Positions 1 to 9,767 are shown, counted from the stretch's first letter. The stretch: DNA of 64,000 bases from Croceivirga sp. (GCA_028284285.1 JANQSA010000001.1:124001-188000), one strand, 5' to 3'. Notes: generated by a model not told the origin, from the sequence alone. Numbers and translations are program-made.

Positions 1-1
1 A

Positions 2-2902
2 GCCTTTGAACTGGGCACTGACCTGGACCGTGCACAGGTACAGGTACAAAACCGGGTGGCCATCGCAGAACCTCGATTACCAGAATCGGTACGTCGATTG
101 GGAATTACCACAAACAAAGTATCTCCTGATATTTTGTTGGTGGTCAACATATACTCCCCCAATAAAACCTATGACCAAACTTATATTGGCAACTATGCCA
201 CTCTTCAGATGATAGATCAAATTGCACGTATCAAAGGCGTTGGGGATATCCAAATCTTTGGTGCTGCAGAATATGCCATGCGCATTTGGTTAGATCCCGA
301 TAGGATCGCCAATCTGGATATGACCGCAGGTGAGGTCGTAGCCGCCCTTAGGGCACAGAACGTACAAATTGCCAGTGGTACCTTGAATACCCTACCCTCA
401 GGAAGCCAATCTGCTTTTGAAGTCAATATTCAAACCCAGGGAAAACTGGTTACCGAAGAACAGTTTGAAAATATTATTATTAAATCCGGGGTCAATGGGC
501 GCATTGTTCAACTGAAAGACGTGGGCCGTGTAGAATTGGGTGCCCAAAATTATGCCACCAAAGGATATTTGGGAAAAGACCCGGCCATTGCCATGCCAAT
601 TTACCAACAACCCGGAGGAAATGCGCTTGAAACGGCAGCAGCTATTCAAGATAAGGTGGCAGAGCTTTCAAAGAATTTTCCTGAAGATTTGGAGTATAAA
701 ATCGCCTATAATCCTACGGAGTTTGTACAAAAATCAGTGGACGAGGTGTACCACACTATTTTTGAAGCCATAGTGCTGGTCATATTTGTTATTCTCCTTT
801 TCCTACAGTCCTGGCGCGCCGCCATTATTCCAATTTTGGCCATCCCAGTCTCCTTGATCGGAACTTTTGCGGTAATGCAGGGATTGGGATTTTCCTTGAA
901 CAACCTTACTTTATTTGGATTGGTATTGGCCATTGGTATAGTAGTGGATGATGCTATTGTAGTAGTAGAAAACATGGAACGCTATCTCGCCCAGGGGCTA
1001 TCACCAAAAGAGGCGGCACGCAAAACCATGGATGAAGTTGGAGGCGCCTTGGTGGCCATTGGGTTGGTATTGATCGCCGTATTTATTCCCACCACATTCC
1101 TAGAAGGAATATCCGGGCAGTTCTACAAACAATTTGGGTTGACCATAGCAGTTGCCACAGCCATTTCGGTTTTTGTTTCTTTAACCTTAAGTCCGGCGAT
1201 GGCAGCACTATTGATGCGCCACGAAACGCATGAGGAGCAGAAAAAAACACCATGGTTATTGCGCCCATTCAAATTTTTGGGAGACGGCTTCAACCGTTTT
1301 ATGGATGGGCTTTCAGTACGCTACGGCAACAGTGTTCGAAAATTGGTCAGAACCAGTACAATGGTCATGGTAGTATATGGGGGATTGATTGCCCTTACAG
1401 GATTCGAATTCAACAGAGTGCCCAGTGGATTTGTGCCCGCCATGGATCAACAGTACTTTATTACGGCCATTCAATTGCCCCCGGGATCTTCCTTATCCCG
1501 AACCGATAAGGTGGTCAATGACGCCCTTGATGTATTGCTGGAAGTGGATGGGGTAGAAACCGCCGTATCCTTTACGGGTTTTGATGGTGCTTCCTTTACC
1601 AATGCTTCCAATGCCGCCGCTATTTTCGTAACGCTCGAAGATTTTGATGTAAGAACTGAAAAAGGAATCGGCTACGAGGATTTGTTAGGGACGCTTCGTG
1701 CGAAAATGGCAGAAGTGGATGATGCTTTTGTTGTGGTTATTCCCCCTCCATCCGTCCGGGGTATCGGTAACGCGGGAGGATTTCGGATGATGGTACAGGA
1801 CCGCGCCAACCTTGGTTCGGAAGCCCTGTTGAACGCTACGTATCAGCTGGCTGCTGCTGCCAATCAAGACCCCGCCCTCAATAGTGTGTTCACGTTCTTC
1901 AATAACCAGACCCCACAATTGTATCTGGACATTGACCGTGTAAAAACCGAACAGTTAGGCATCAACGTTGCCGATGTGTTCCAATCTTTAGAAGTGTATC
2001 TGGGCTCCGCTTTTGTCAACGAATTCAATTATTTAGGAAGAACCTATCAGGTTACCGCTCAGGCAGATGCTCCCAATAGATTGACGCCGGATGACATTTC
2101 CCGAATCAAGGTAAGAAACCAAAATGGGGATATGGTCCCATTAGGAACCATCAGTACACAAAAAGATATCGCCGGGCCCAACAGGATTCCACGTTTTAAC
2201 CTGTATCCGGCAGCATCCCTGGTTGGGGATATCGCTCCAGGGTATAGTACAGGCCAGGCTTTGGATAGAATGGAAGAATTGGCTGCTGAGATCCTTCCCC
2301 AAGGCATTTCCTTTGAGTGGACCGAAATGGCCTATCAACAAAAACAAACGGGAAATACGGCTGGAATCGCTTTCCTCCTGGCGGTGGTCTTCGTATTCCT
2401 GCTTTTGGCCGCCCAGTTTGAAAGTTTAATACTTCCGTTGGCCGTCATTTTTATCGTTCCCATGGTACTCCTGTCCGCGATGGTGGGAATAGACCTCGCT
2501 GGATTGGACAACAACATCATGGTCCAGATTGGTCTGGTGGTCCTTGTGGGACTTGCCAGTAAGAATGCCATATTGATTGTAGAGTTTGCCAAACAATTGG
2601 AAGACCAGGGAAAAGACTTGAAAACGGCCGTAATTGAGGCTTCCCAACTACGACTTCGCCCCATTTTAATGACTGCAATGGCCTTTATTTTAGGGGTAGT
2701 TCCCCTGGCCATTGCCACCGGAGCTGGAGCCGAGCTACGAAATGCTTTGGGTATTGCCGTTTTCAGCGGAATGCTTGGGGTTACCCTGTTCGGAATTTTC
2801 CTGACCCCGGTGTTCTATTACCTGGGGAGAAAATGGACTACCAGAACCAAAAAGACCAATGCCATCAATACAACACGGCATCAAATCCAAACGGCGCATT
2901 AA
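2..2902 (+). CDS. RND efflux transporter permease (AcrB/MexB-like), 5' truncated by the window
   Basis: Inner-membrane proton-driven pump subunit that exports hydrophobic compounds, working with a periplasmic adaptor and the outer-membrane protein encoded next. The frame is open from base 2, so the N-terminus lies outside the window. About 966 residues are visible. The AcrB-type proton-relay Asp pair in GIVVDDAIVVVEN falls at visible residues about 316-317, against 407/408 in AcrB, so roughly 90 residues are missing. The C-terminal half has the second membrane repeat, including GLASKNAILIVEF and the closing FLTPVFYYLGRKW. No frameshift is seen. The adaptor gene should lie upstream of the window. 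The family is certain; the substrate is not known. Confidence 0.96.
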   Translation, partial: AFELGTDLDRAQVQVQNRVAIAEPRLPESVRRLGITTNKVSPDILLVVNIYSPNKTYDQTYIGNYATLQMIDQIARIKGVGDIQIFGAAEYAMRIWLDPDRIANLDMTAGEVVAALRAQNVQIASGTLNTLPSGSQSAFEVNIQTQGKLVTEEQFENIIIKSGVNGRIVQLKDVGRVELGAQNYATKGYLGKDPAIAMPIYQQPGGNALETAAAIQDKVAELSKNFPEDLEYKIAYNPTEFVQKSVDEVYHTIFEAIVLVIFVILLFLQSWRAAIIPILAIPVSLIGTFAVMQGLGFSLNNLTLFGLVLAIGIVVDDAIVVVENMERYLAQGLSPKEAARKTMDEVGGALVAIGLVLIAVFIPTTFLEGISGQFYKQFGLTIAVATAISVFVSLTLSPAMAALLMRHETHEEQKKTPWLLRPFKFLGDGFNRFMDGLSVRYGNSVRKLVRTSTMVMVVYGGLIALTGFEFNRVPSGFVPAMDQQYFITAIQLPPGSSLSRTDKVVNDALDVLLEVDGVETAVSFTGFDGASFTNASNAAAIFVTLEDFDVRTEKGIGYEDLLGTLRAKMAEVDDAFVVVIPPPSVRGIGNAGGFRMMVQDRANLGSEALLNATYQLAAAANQDPALNSVFTFFNNQTPQLYLDIDRVKTEQLGINVADVFQSLEVYLGSAFVNEFNYLGRTYQVTAQADAPNRLTPDDISRIKVRNQNGDMVPLGTISTQKDIAGPNRIPRFNLYPAASLVGDIAPGYSTGQALDRMEELAAEILPQGISFEWTEMAYQQKQTGNTAGIAFLLAVVFVFLLLAAQFESLILPLAVIFIVPMVLLSAMVGIDLAGLDNNIMVQIGLVVLVGLASKNAILIVEFAKQLEDQGKDLKTAVIEASQLRLRPILMTAMAFILGVVPLAIATGAGAELRNALGIAVFSGMLGVTLFGIFLTPVFYYLGRKWTTRTKKTNAINTTRHQIQTAH

Positions 2903-2913
2903 CCCATTAGATT

Positions 2914-2971
2914 TTGGTCATAGGAAGGGTGTTTTTGGTTAACTGGAAGCACCCCTTCTGACCGAACTTTG
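2914..2971 (+). promoter_or_regulatory. Site A: tandem AraC-type boxes plus -7 element upstream of the TolC-like gene
   Basis: Box 1 TTGGTCA is at 2914-2920 and box 2 TTGGTTA at 2935-2941 (21 bp start to start). A -7-like element GAACTTTG lies at 2964-2971, 29 bp after the start of box 2 and 23 bp before the ATG at 2995. The same spacing recurs at four other promoters in this window. The site implies that the outer-membrane gene has its own promoter downstream of the RND gene. An imperfect inverted repeat (AAGGGTG / CACCCCTT) also spans the site. Confidence 0.7.
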
Positions 2972-2994
2972 ACAACAATTAAAATATAGAAATC

Positions 2995-4464
2995 ATGAAA
3001 AATCTAACACTAATAACCGTATTGTCCCTCATACTGGTCTCCTGTGGGGTTACCAGGAGGGACTTCGAAGTCAACTCAAAAATTGAAGTTGATGAAAATT
3101 ACCTGGAAAATATAACGGACCACGCTTCTTTTCAAGAAACACAGAGTCAGGTAGCTACCAAATGGTGGTCAGAATTTAATGATCCCGTTTTGGATACCTT
3201 GATCCAAAAAGCGCAAAGGCACAATTTGGACATTAACACGGCTATTGCCAATTTCTATGCTTCACGTGCAGCGTTAAAAGGGACAAAGTTGGATCGACTG
3301 CCCACCGTAACGGCAAATGGCAACGTAACCCGAACCCGTTTAGGAGAAAATATTTTTGTTCCGGGAGCCAATCCTACCTTTACTACCTATAGCGGAAGCT
3401 TTGATGCTTTTTGGGAGACGGATGTGTTTGGCAGGGTTTCCAATCGGATCAAAGGGGCGTATGCCAACCAGCGATCTGCTCTTGCCGATATGCAAGGAGT
3501 GTATGTGAGCATTTTTGCGGAGGTAGCCAGAAACTATATGGAATTCCGTGGGGCCCAGTACCAACTGGATATCGCCCGACGTAACTTGAACGGTCAACAG
3601 GCGACCTATGATCTAACGGTTCGGTTAAAGGATGCAGGCACCAGCAACAGCTTGGATGTTTCCCGTGCCCTGGCGCAGTTGGAGAATACCCGTGCGACCC
3701 TTCCTCCCATAAAAGCCAGAATAGCTGCATTAAAAAACAGTTTGAGCGTTTTGATTGGTGAAGTTCCAGGGAATTTGGATGCGACCTTGGTGAGTAAAAA
3801 ACCACTTCCCAGTTTACCACTTTCCGTTGGTATGGGAAACGTTACCGACCTATTGCGAAGACGTCCTGACGTAAGACGGGCAGAAGCCCAATTGCAACAG
3901 CAGATTGCACGTTACAATCTTTCCGTAGCAGAACTCTATCCCAATATCAGGTTTGGGGGATCCATAGGATTTTCGGCAGTGGATTTCTCCAACTTCGGGA
4001 GCAATGAGTCGTTTACCTGGAGTGTTATCCCCAACATAAGCTGGGCCGCCTTTAATCTGGGCAGGGTCAAACAGCAGATCAATCAGAATGATGCCTTGAC
4101 GCTGGCCGCCCTTCAAAACTACGAAAAGACGATTTTGGAAGCTCTGGAAGAGATCAACACGGCCATGACCAATTACACCAATGAACTGGAACGCAGGGAA
4201 ACGTTGCGTAAATCCTCAATTGCCAGTGCAGAAGCTGCGGCCATTGCTAAAAAACGATTCAATGCAGGTTTGGATAGTTTTATTGATTATTTAAGTGCAG
4301 ACAACACTTTGTTGCTGGCAGAAAATCAATTGGCCACGAGCGAAATAGCATCGGCAACTGCTTTAATTGCTATTTATAAAGCCCTTGGCGGGGGTTGGGA
4401 AATCATTTCCGGGGAAGAATGGGATACGCAATTTGAAACTATGAAATTGTCTGCCTCCCAATAA
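2995..4464 (+). CDS. TolC/OprM-type outer membrane efflux lipoprotein
   Basis: Outer-membrane channel of the tripartite RND pump. The 489-residue product has a lipoprotein signal peptide with lipobox LVSC (Cys17). It then shows the NodT/OprM family pattern: WW.EFNDPVLD near the start, a two-fold repeated helical barrel, LRRRPDVRRAEAQL in the second half and IAIYKALGGGW near the end. The ATG start puts the lipobox in the normal place. It lies 92 bp after the RND gene in the same direction but has its own regulatory region (2914-2971). It could belong to the pump operon and to the regulon at once. Confidence 0.95.
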   Translation: MKNLTLITVLSLILVSCGVTRRDFEVNSKIEVDENYLENITDHASFQETQSQVATKWWSEFNDPVLDTLIQKAQRHNLDINTAIANFYASRAALKGTKLDRLPTVTANGNVTRTRLGENIFVPGANPTFTTYSGSFDAFWETDVFGRVSNRIKGAYANQRSALADMQGVYVSIFAEVARNYMEFRGAQYQLDIARRNLNGQQATYDLTVRLKDAGTSNSLDVSRALAQLENTRATLPPIKARIAALKNSLSVLIGEVPGNLDATLVSKKPLPSLPLSVGMGNVTDLLRRRPDVRRAEAQLQQQIARYNLSVAELYPNIRFGGSIGFSAVDFSNFGSNESFTWSVIPNISWAAFNLGRVKQQINQNDALTLAALQNYEKTILEALEEINTAMTNYTNELERRETLRKSSIASAEAAAIAKKRFNAGLDSFIDYLSADNTLLLAENQLATSEIASATALIAIYKALGGGWEIISGEEWDTQFETMKLSASQ

Positions 4465-4482
4465 CAGGATATACAATGAGAC

Positions 4483-4523
4483 CCCAAGTTGAACTTGGGT
4501 TCAATTCAACGATCTAAATTGAA
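4483..4523 (+). repeat. Two inverted repeats after the TolC-like gene
   Basis: CCCAAGTT (4483-4490) and AACTTGGG (4492-4499) form an 8-bp palindrome with one central base. TTCAATT (4500-4506) and AATTGAA (4517-4523) form a second inverted repeat. Neither has a T-tract. They may be mRNA 3'-end structures or an operator. Confidence 0.4.
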
Positions 4524-4574
4524 TACGGCCGAAGCCTTTTCAGTGTAGTGTTTTATTGATTTTAGTGTTGGATT

Positions 4575-4613
4575 AAACAGCGACTTTTCTTAAATGAGGG
4601 TCGCTGTTTTTTT
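4575..4613 (+). terminator. Intrinsic terminator
   Basis: A 10-bp perfect stem (4575-4584 pairing with 4600-4609) encloses a 15-base loop and runs into a T-tract to 4613. It closes the efflux transcript before the Crp-type gene. The descending arm GTCGCTGTTT resembles the ends of the hairpins at 6179 and 9768. Confidence 0.8.
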
Positions 4614-4666
4614 ATAAATTATGGTATATTCTTAAATAACTTTTGTCGTAATCAAACAGGCTACAA

Positions 4667-5254
4667 GTGCAACAGGGTAATGCTTTATTGAAAACACACA
4701 TCACCAAACGTATTTCTTTGGAAGACAAGGAATTTGAGCACTTTTTAAGTTTCTTTTCAACTAAAATCGTTAAAAAACGTCAGTATATCATACAACCCGA
4801 TTTTATTCCGGGCCATAGAAGTTTTGTCACCAAGGGTGCAATGAGAGCCTATATCATTGATGACTCGGGAAATGAACATAACATACAATTTGCCATAGAA
4901 AACTGGTGGATTACGGACTATAATGCCTACATCTATCAAAAGCCTGCTACCATGTTCGTTATGGCACAAGAAGATACCACAGTTTTACAGGTCAGTTATG
5001 AAAATGAAATGAAACTTAAGGTCTTAAACCCAAAATTTGAAACCTTTTTCAGAATAATGGCAGAGCGCTCAACAGCTTATATGCAACGAAGGGTCATTGA
5101 ACGGCTTACCCTTAGCGCTGAAGAAAGATATGAGCATTTTTTGGATAAATACCCCTCAATGGTAAATCGATTCCCGCAATACAGTATTGCGTCTTATATA
5201 GGGGTAACCACGAAGTTTTTATCAAGAATGCGAAAAGGCAGACTTGGTAAATAA
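4667..5254 (+). CDS. Crp/Fnr-family transcriptional regulator
   Basis: A 195-residue protein of the Crp/Fnr type common in Bacteroidota. An N-terminal cyclic-nucleotide-binding-like barrel spans about residues 25-115 (KRQYIIQPDFIPG, F.TKGAMRAY, ENWWITDY). A linker helix follows (ERSTAYMQRRVIERL), then a short winged-helix region (YSIASYIGVTTKFLSRMRK). The start is GTG at 4667; a TTG seven codons later is the only nearby alternative. The frame lacks the arginine expected for cAMP contact, so its ligand is unknown. It stands alone between a terminator and a dioxygenase gene that it may control. Confidence 0.88.
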   Translation: MQQGNALLKTHITKRISLEDKEFEHFLSFFSTKIVKKRQYIIQPDFIPGHRSFVTKGAMRAYIIDDSGNEHNIQFAIENWWITDYNAYIYQKPATMFVMAQEDTTVLQVSYENEMKLKVLNPKFETFFRIMAERSTAYMQRRVIERLTLSAEERYEHFLDKYPSMVNRFPQYSIASYIGVTTKFLSRMRKGRLGK

Positions 5255-5365
5255 TATTGACCTACATCAACGGATTTCCTTAGTCTAGATCATTTTTGTT
5301 TTTAGGAGTTAAAAGGAACTTTAACGTATTAAAAAAATGAAGTTCAACTATTAAAATTAACAAAA

Positions 5366-6163
5366 ATGGCAACTTTTAATCCCATAAAAACAACACCTAT
5401 ATACCCACAATTTGGAGCAATTATTGATGGTGTAGACGTTACCAACATAAGCGAAGACAATAAGGCCCTTTTAATAAAAGCATTAAGGGAGCATAGGCTG
5501 CTTGTGGTCAAAGGCCATACATTAAGCCCCGAAGAGCAGGTTCAATTTTCAAGCATCTTTGGTGAGTTGGAAACTTTTCCATACAATTCAAATCAATTTA
5601 AAGACTATCCTGAAATTTTTAGATTATCAACCAACAAGGAAAAAGGTTATCAAAATGTTGGGTTTTATTGGCACCAGGATGGATCATTTAGTCAAAATCC
5701 AACGCCAATATCCATATTTCACCTAACCGAGATTCCCGCTTACGGAGGAGAGACGCTTTTTGCTGATGCACAAAAGGTATATCTAATGCTCCCGGAACAA
5801 CTAAAGGGTATTGCCGAGCATTTAAAAACCAACGTAAGTGGCACCGCAATACACAACTTGGTCATTGACCACCCGATAACCGGGAAGAAGGCAATTTACC
5901 TTAATTACGGACTGACCAGAAGCATATTTTCAAAGGAGAAAAACATCACCCAGGTTGAGATCAAAGCCGTTTTGGATAAAATCACCCGGTATTTGGAACT
6001 TCCTGATGTAAAATATAAATACAAATGGGAAGAAGGTGATATCGTTATTGCCGATAACTTTGCTGTTTTTCATCAGGCAACACCAACTTTAAATGATAGT
6101 ACAAGAACTCTGCATAGAACCACTATAAAAGGAGAGTACGAGCATAATAGGTTTGTTGAATAA
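5366..6163 (+). CDS. TauD/TfdA-family Fe(II)/2-oxoglutarate dioxygenase
   Basis: Soluble non-haem iron oxygenase of the TauD/TfdA fold, 265 residues. The iron ligands are visible as H103-x-D105 (YWHQDGSF) and H236 (VFHQATP), and the 2-oxoglutarate-binding arginine is R247 or R251 (STRTLHRTT). The family hydroxylates small acids such as taurine, 2,4-D or alkyl sulfates with release of CO2 and succinate; the substrate here cannot be read. It follows the Crp-type gene by 111 bp and ends in a hairpin shared with the convergent sigma54 regulator. A second family member lies at 11819, so the island has two. Confidence 0.9.
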   Translation: MATFNPIKTTPIYPQFGAIIDGVDVTNISEDNKALLIKALREHRLLVVKGHTLSPEEQVQFSSIFGELETFPYNSNQFKDYPEIFRLSTNKEKGYQNVGFYWHQDGSFSQNPTPISIFHLTEIPAYGGETLFADAQKVYLMLPEQLKGIAEHLKTNVSGTAIHNLVIDHPITGKKAIYLNYGLTRSIFSKEKNITQVEIKAVLDKITRYLELPDVKYKYKWEEGDIVIADNFAVFHQATPTLNDSTRTLHRTTIKGEYEHNRFVE

Positions 6164-6178
6164 GACCTATGAAACATT

Positions 6179-6209
6179 GGCGGCATTCCATTAAGGAATG
6201 TCGCTGTTT
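6179..6209. terminator. Hairpin terminator between convergent genes
   Basis: The stem 6179-6189 pairs with 6195-6205 (GGCGGCATTCC against GGAATGTCGCT, with G-T wobbles), has a 5-base loop, and is followed by GTTTT. It separates the TauD gene from the oppositely directed sigma54 regulator. Confidence 0.65.
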
Positions 6210-7810
6210 TATGAATATTTTTTTTGAATCCCCAGCTTTTTCATTCTGTACTCCAAAGTCGTAGGTTTTATCTTAAGAAGTTCCGCGGCACCAAGATATC
6301 CACTAACTTTTCCATTTGACCGTTTTAGTGCCTTAAGAATATGTCTACGTTCATTTTCAGCTAAGGTTGCTATTATGTCATTGTCTTTGGGAATGTCTTC
6401 TTCCCGACTTTTATTGGGGAGATAAACCTTATCCAAAGTAGTTCCCTGGCAAAGAATTGCACTTCTCTCAACCAGGTGCTCCATCTCTCTAATATTTCCA
6501 GGCCAGTCATAGGCCTTCAGGTTGTTTAGTGTTTTCTTTGATATATTCGTGATCCGCTTCCCCAGCTTTTTGTTGTTTTTAGTGAGAAAAAGTTTAACCA
6601 ATAAGGGTATTTCCTCTTTACGGTCTCGTAACGGTGGTAAGGCAATGGGAAAGACATTGAGCCTATAAAAAAGATCTGACCGAAAGTTTCCTTCCTTGAC
6701 CTCTTCCAATAGGTTTCTATTGGTAGCAGAGATAATTCGTACATCCGTTTTAATGACCTTGCTGCCTCCGAGCCTTTCGATTTCCCGTTCTTGTAAAACC
6801 CGTAACAATTTGGATTGAAGGTCAAGAGGGAGCTCTCCAATTTCATCCAAAAACAATGTGCCTCCGGCCGCTAATTCGAATTTCCCTATACGTTGTTGGA
6901 CGGCTCCTGTGAAAGCACCCTTTTCATGACCAAAGAGCTCGGACTCTATGAGCTGGGCAGGGAGTGTAGCACAGTTTATTTTGATCAAGGTTTTATCACT
7001 TCGATTCGACGCCTTGTGAATGGCTCGGGCAATCAATTCTTTTCCGGTACCACTCTCCCCGGTAATCAAAACCGTGGTCTCAGTTTTGCTTACCAATTGC
7101 ACATTTTGCAAAACGTTTTTCATCACAAAGCTCTCTGCAATCATACCATCTGAATTGTAATAGCTGGAGACTTCTTCTTCCAGATAATCATTTTGTTGTT
7201 TGAGCTTTCGGTTAAGTAGTTGGATCTCCTCCATGGCCCTTGCGACCTTTTCATTGGCGATAAGGTTGGAAATGGCCCCAGCCATTTGATTGCCAATATT
7301 TTGGTATAGAAATAATTTGTCTGGTGAGAATCGATTTTGCGATTTGGCCAAAAACTCAAAAGAACCAATTTTCTTTCCAGCAAAGCTCATGGGCATGAAC
7401 AACAATTCTTTAAACCCGAACGACCTTGCTGATTGTACTCCAACCGTATGTCCATACACATCATTGAGATACATCCAGGAAATGATCTTAGGTTCTTCAG
7501 CTTCTACAATTTCCTGATAAATACTGTCATCTACAGGAAGTTCCTCGGCCATCAGTTTTTCATAGAATTCATCCCTGTCGGGAGCCTCAGCCTTGGGGTC
7601 GAAATGGAACAAATGCCTGCTATGGGTCAATTCCTCGTTGTACAATACTACAACTGCCTGGTCAAACTTAAAAGTAGGCTGTAAGAGTTCAAAAACTATT
7701 TGAAAAAGGTCCTTGGGTTCTTTTACACTGGCCAGTTTTTCACTTACCCTAAGCAGGGTGGTCTTTTCTTCATCCCGTTTTTTCCAATACTGGGTTGTTT
7801 GATTATCCAT
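6209..7810 (-). CDS. GAF-domain sigma54-dependent transcriptional activator
   Basis: A 533-residue enhancer-binding protein. A GAF sensor spans about residues 30-185, followed by a coiled linker (about 190-215). The AAA+ domain has Walker A GESGTGKE (251-258), the sigma54-contacting GAFTGA loop (298-303) and Walker [10 protein letters not shown] (319-327). A Fis-type helix-turn-helix follows (about 490-530). No receiver domain is present, so the signal is probably a small molecule bound by GAF. It is divergent from the NTF2-like operon beginning at 7979 and is the obvious candidate regulator of it. Palindromes in the shared intergenic region (7825-7863) could be its enhancer sites. Confidence 0.93.
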   Translation of the reverse strand: MDNQTTQYWKKRDEEKTTLLRVSEKLASVKEPKDLFQIVFELLQPTFKFDQAVVVLYNEELTHSRHLFHFDPKAEAPDRDEFYEKLMAEELPVDDSIYQEIVEAEEPKIISWMYLNDVYGHTVGVQSARSFGFKELLFMPMSFAGKKIGSFEFLAKSQNRFSPDKLFLYQNIGNQMAGAISNLIANEKVARAMEEIQLLNRKLKQQNDYLEEEVSSYYNSDGMIAESFVMKNVLQNVQLVSKTETTVLITGESGTGKELIARAIHKASNRSDKTLIKINCATLPAQLIESELFGHEKGAFTGAVQQRIGKFELAAGGTLFLDEIGELPLDLQSKLLRVLQEREIERLGGSKVIKTDVRIISATNRNLLEEVKEGNFRSDLFYRLNVFPIALPPLRDRKEEIPLLVKLFLTKNNKKLGKRITNISKKTLNNLKAYDWPGNIREMEHLVERSAILCQGTTLDKVYLPNKSREEDIPKDNDIIATLAENERRHILKALKRSNGKVSGYLGAAELLKIKPTTLEYRMKKLGIQKKYS

Positions 7811-7824
7811 AGTAGCAAATATAG

Positions 7825-7863
7825 TATTCCCAAAATATCGGGAATATAGTTGGGAATTCCCAA
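7825..7863. promoter_or_regulatory. Clustered TTCCC/GGGAA palindromes, putative operator or enhancer
   Basis: TATTCCC (7825-7831) faces GGGAATA (7840-7846). It is followed at once by the perfect palindrome TTGGGAATTCCCAA (7850-7863). Four half-sites lie in 39 bp in the divergent region between the sigma54 activator and the NTF2-like genes. TGGCATG at 7929-7935 resembles a sigma54 -24 element but lacks the GC expected at -12. Confidence 0.55.
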
Positions 7864-7978
7864 TATATTGAAAATTTTATTTTCAAAGAAATGGCTTTAA
7901 AATTCTGATAATCAAATAGATAAAACAATGGCATGATTCTTCTCTATACAGAAGTGTTTAACCTTAAAATTCACAAAA

Positions 7979-8446
7979 ATGAAAAATTCATTAAGTCATC
8001 AAATTCAAAGTAAAGTATTGATTACAGAAGTACTCAATCGAATCATGCTCCACGCTGATCTAAGTCAATGGGACAAACTCAAAAAAGTGTTCGCAGACGA
8101 TATCACTCTGGATTACACATCGGAATTTGGCGGTGAGCCCATCCACATTACTCCTGACAAACTGGTTGAGGAATGGAAATGGCTAGCCAATTACGAAGGC
8201 TCTGAGCATATTATTGCCGGCCATGTCATTGATGTGGAAGGAGATACCGCCACAGCAACCGCTCAGGAATTAGGAATACACAAGTTGACCAATACAGATG
8301 GTGAGCCATTCTGGGACAACGGGGGACATTACGAATTCAAGCTAAAAGAGGTTGAGGAAGGCGTTTGGAAGGTAACCTATATGAAGTACCAACTGCGTTG
8401 GGAACGGGGCAACCGAAACATTGTAGAAATCGCAAGGGGAGTTTAA
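7979..8446 (+). CDS. SnoaL/NTF2-like fold protein
   Basis: A 155-residue single-domain protein of the NTF2-like superfamily. The pattern is an N-terminal helix pair (LITEVLNRIMLHADLSQWDKL), then FADDITLDYTSEFGGEP with a VEEWKWLANYEGSEH helix, then a curved beta-sheet with the ending YELR-like KYQLRWERGN. Such proteins act as small hydrolases, dehydratases, isomerases or ligand binders, so catalysis cannot be assigned. It is first of three genes spaced 9 and 15 bp apart that all have this fold and that are divergent from the sigma54 activator. Confidence 0.82.
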   Translation: MKNSLSHQIQSKVLITEVLNRIMLHADLSQWDKLKKVFADDITLDYTSEFGGEPIHITPDKLVEEWKWLANYEGSEHIIAGHVIDVEGDTATATAQELGIHKLTNTDGEPFWDNGGHYEFKLKEVEEGVWKVTYMKYQLRWERGNRNIVEIARGV

Positions 8447-8455
8447 AATTAAGCC

Positions 8456-9364
8456 ATGAAAACTAAAATCATCAAGACTCTACTGGTCATCTTAATGATC
8501 GTACCAACAGTAAATTATTCACAAATAAAAACTACAAAAATGAAAGCGTTAACACCAACAAATACAGAAATCATAAAACAAATGTTCAACGCCATGAGCA
8601 ACAAGAACCTGGAAGCTTGGTTGTCCCATTGGGATGATAGTGGCATACAATTGATTCCCTTTGCTCCAGCAGGTTTTCCAAAGTCCATTGAGGGCAAAGA
8701 GGCCTTACGAACCACTTACTCCAATCTACTCTCGCAATATGAAGCGTTGAGCTTTACCCATATTGAAATCAATCCCTTGATGAATGAGCACCAGATTGTG
8801 GTAAAATGGGGCGTAGACATTGAACTGAAGAATGATAATGGACGTTACCAAAACGATTTGATCGGCACCTTTGAATTTGAAAACGGAAAGGTCGTTCGGC
8901 TTACCGAATACTTTAATCCTGACAACTTTGTCAAAGTGGTGGGCCACAGAAACCTTCAACTCATTGAGCGTTTTTTGCAATCACTGCTAGAAAAGGATAT
9001 GAAGCAAATGGAGAGCTTTTTTACTGAAGATGCGGTGTATTCCAATCCGTTTGCATCTGACTTCTTCAAAACTAAGGTCCATAAGGGAAGCAAGACTATT
9101 GCGGCGCTTTTCAGCGTAATGCCCAACCTCATGGAGACGGTGGAAATATTCAATCTACGGACCTATCCGTCCGGAACGGATTACGTAATAACAGAATTTG
9201 ACATCAAGTTCACTTTTAAGAATGGGTATGTCTATACCAATGACAACATCATCAGCGTATTTGGTTTTAAAAACGGCTTGATCAATAAATGGACAGAGTA
9301 CCTGGAGCCGACCAATCAGGAAGCGGCCTTTAACCAGGATTTTGGTGCTGAAATCTTTAAGTGA
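8456..9364 (+). CDS. Secreted protein with two tandem NTF2-like domains
   Basis: A 302-residue protein with an N-terminal signal peptide (about residues 1-22, ending NYSQ). Two NTF2/SnoaL-like domains follow at about 36-160 and 166-300. Each has the W/F..HWDD or FFTEDAVY strand pattern and a closing FKNGLINKWTEY or FENGKVVRLTEYF. The signal peptide predicts a periplasmic location, unlike its cytoplasmic neighbours. An internal ATG 28 codons in would give a cytoplasmic form. It is the middle gene of the 7979-9733 operon. Confidence 0.82.
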   Translation: MKTKIIKTLLVILMIVPTVNYSQIKTTKMKALTPTNTEIIKQMFNAMSNKNLEAWLSHWDDSGIQLIPFAPAGFPKSIEGKEALRTTYSNLLSQYEALSFTHIEINPLMNEHQIVVKWGVDIELKNDNGRYQNDLIGTFEFENGKVVRLTEYFNPDNFVKVVGHRNLQLIERFLQSLLEKDMKQMESFFTEDAVYSNPFASDFFKTKVHKGSKTIAALFSVMPNLMETVEIFNLRTYPSGTDYVITEFDIKFTFKNGYVYTNDNIISVFGFKNGLINKWTEYLEPTNQEAAFNQDFGAEIFK

Positions 9365-9379
9365 TAAAAAAAGTGAACC

Positions 9380-9733
9380 ATGGAAAAATATGAATACTTG
9401 AAAGGGCTCTCCCCTGCGTTGGATAACAAGGATACAAACAAGGCACTTTCCTTCTTAACCGAAGACTGTGTTTTTCAAGCCGGAAATTTGGAACCCGTTA
9501 GGGGAAAAGAAGCCATAGCCAAAATCTTGAACAATTTCTTTCCAGAAGTCAAAGGAATCCGCCACGAAATGAACGATGTTTTTGAAACCGGGAATGCTGT
9601 AGTTCACCGCGGGATGGTTACCTATACACGTTTAGATGACACCACCTTGACTGTTCCGGTTTGCGATGTCTTTAAAGTAAGAGATGGCAAAATAGCAGAA
9701 TACTGCATCTATATTGATTGGTCTATGTTGTGA
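9380..9733 (+). CDS. SnoaL-like domain protein
   Basis: A 117-residue single NTF2-like domain without a signal peptide. The visible pattern is LSFLTEDCVFQAGNLEPVRGKEAI, an FFPEVKGIRHEM segment, and the final FKVRDGKIAEYCIYID. This is typical of SnoaL-like and limonene-epoxide-hydrolase-like proteins. It is last of the three-gene operon and is followed by a hairpin with a T-run at 9768-9800. Confidence 0.82.
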   Translation: MEKYEYLKGLSPALDNKDTNKALSFLTEDCVFQAGNLEPVRGKEAIAKILNNFFPEVKGIRHEMNDVFETGNAVVHRGMVTYTRLDDTTLTVPVCDVFKVRDGKIAEYCIYIDWSML

Positions 9734-9767
9734 AAATAATTCATTTAAACGATTATAGATTTATACC

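Noticed and set aside
7929..7943. A standard sigma54 -24/-12 promoter for the NTF2-like operon
   Set aside because: The GG is present but the GC expected 10 bp later reads CT, so it was kept only as a weak observation.
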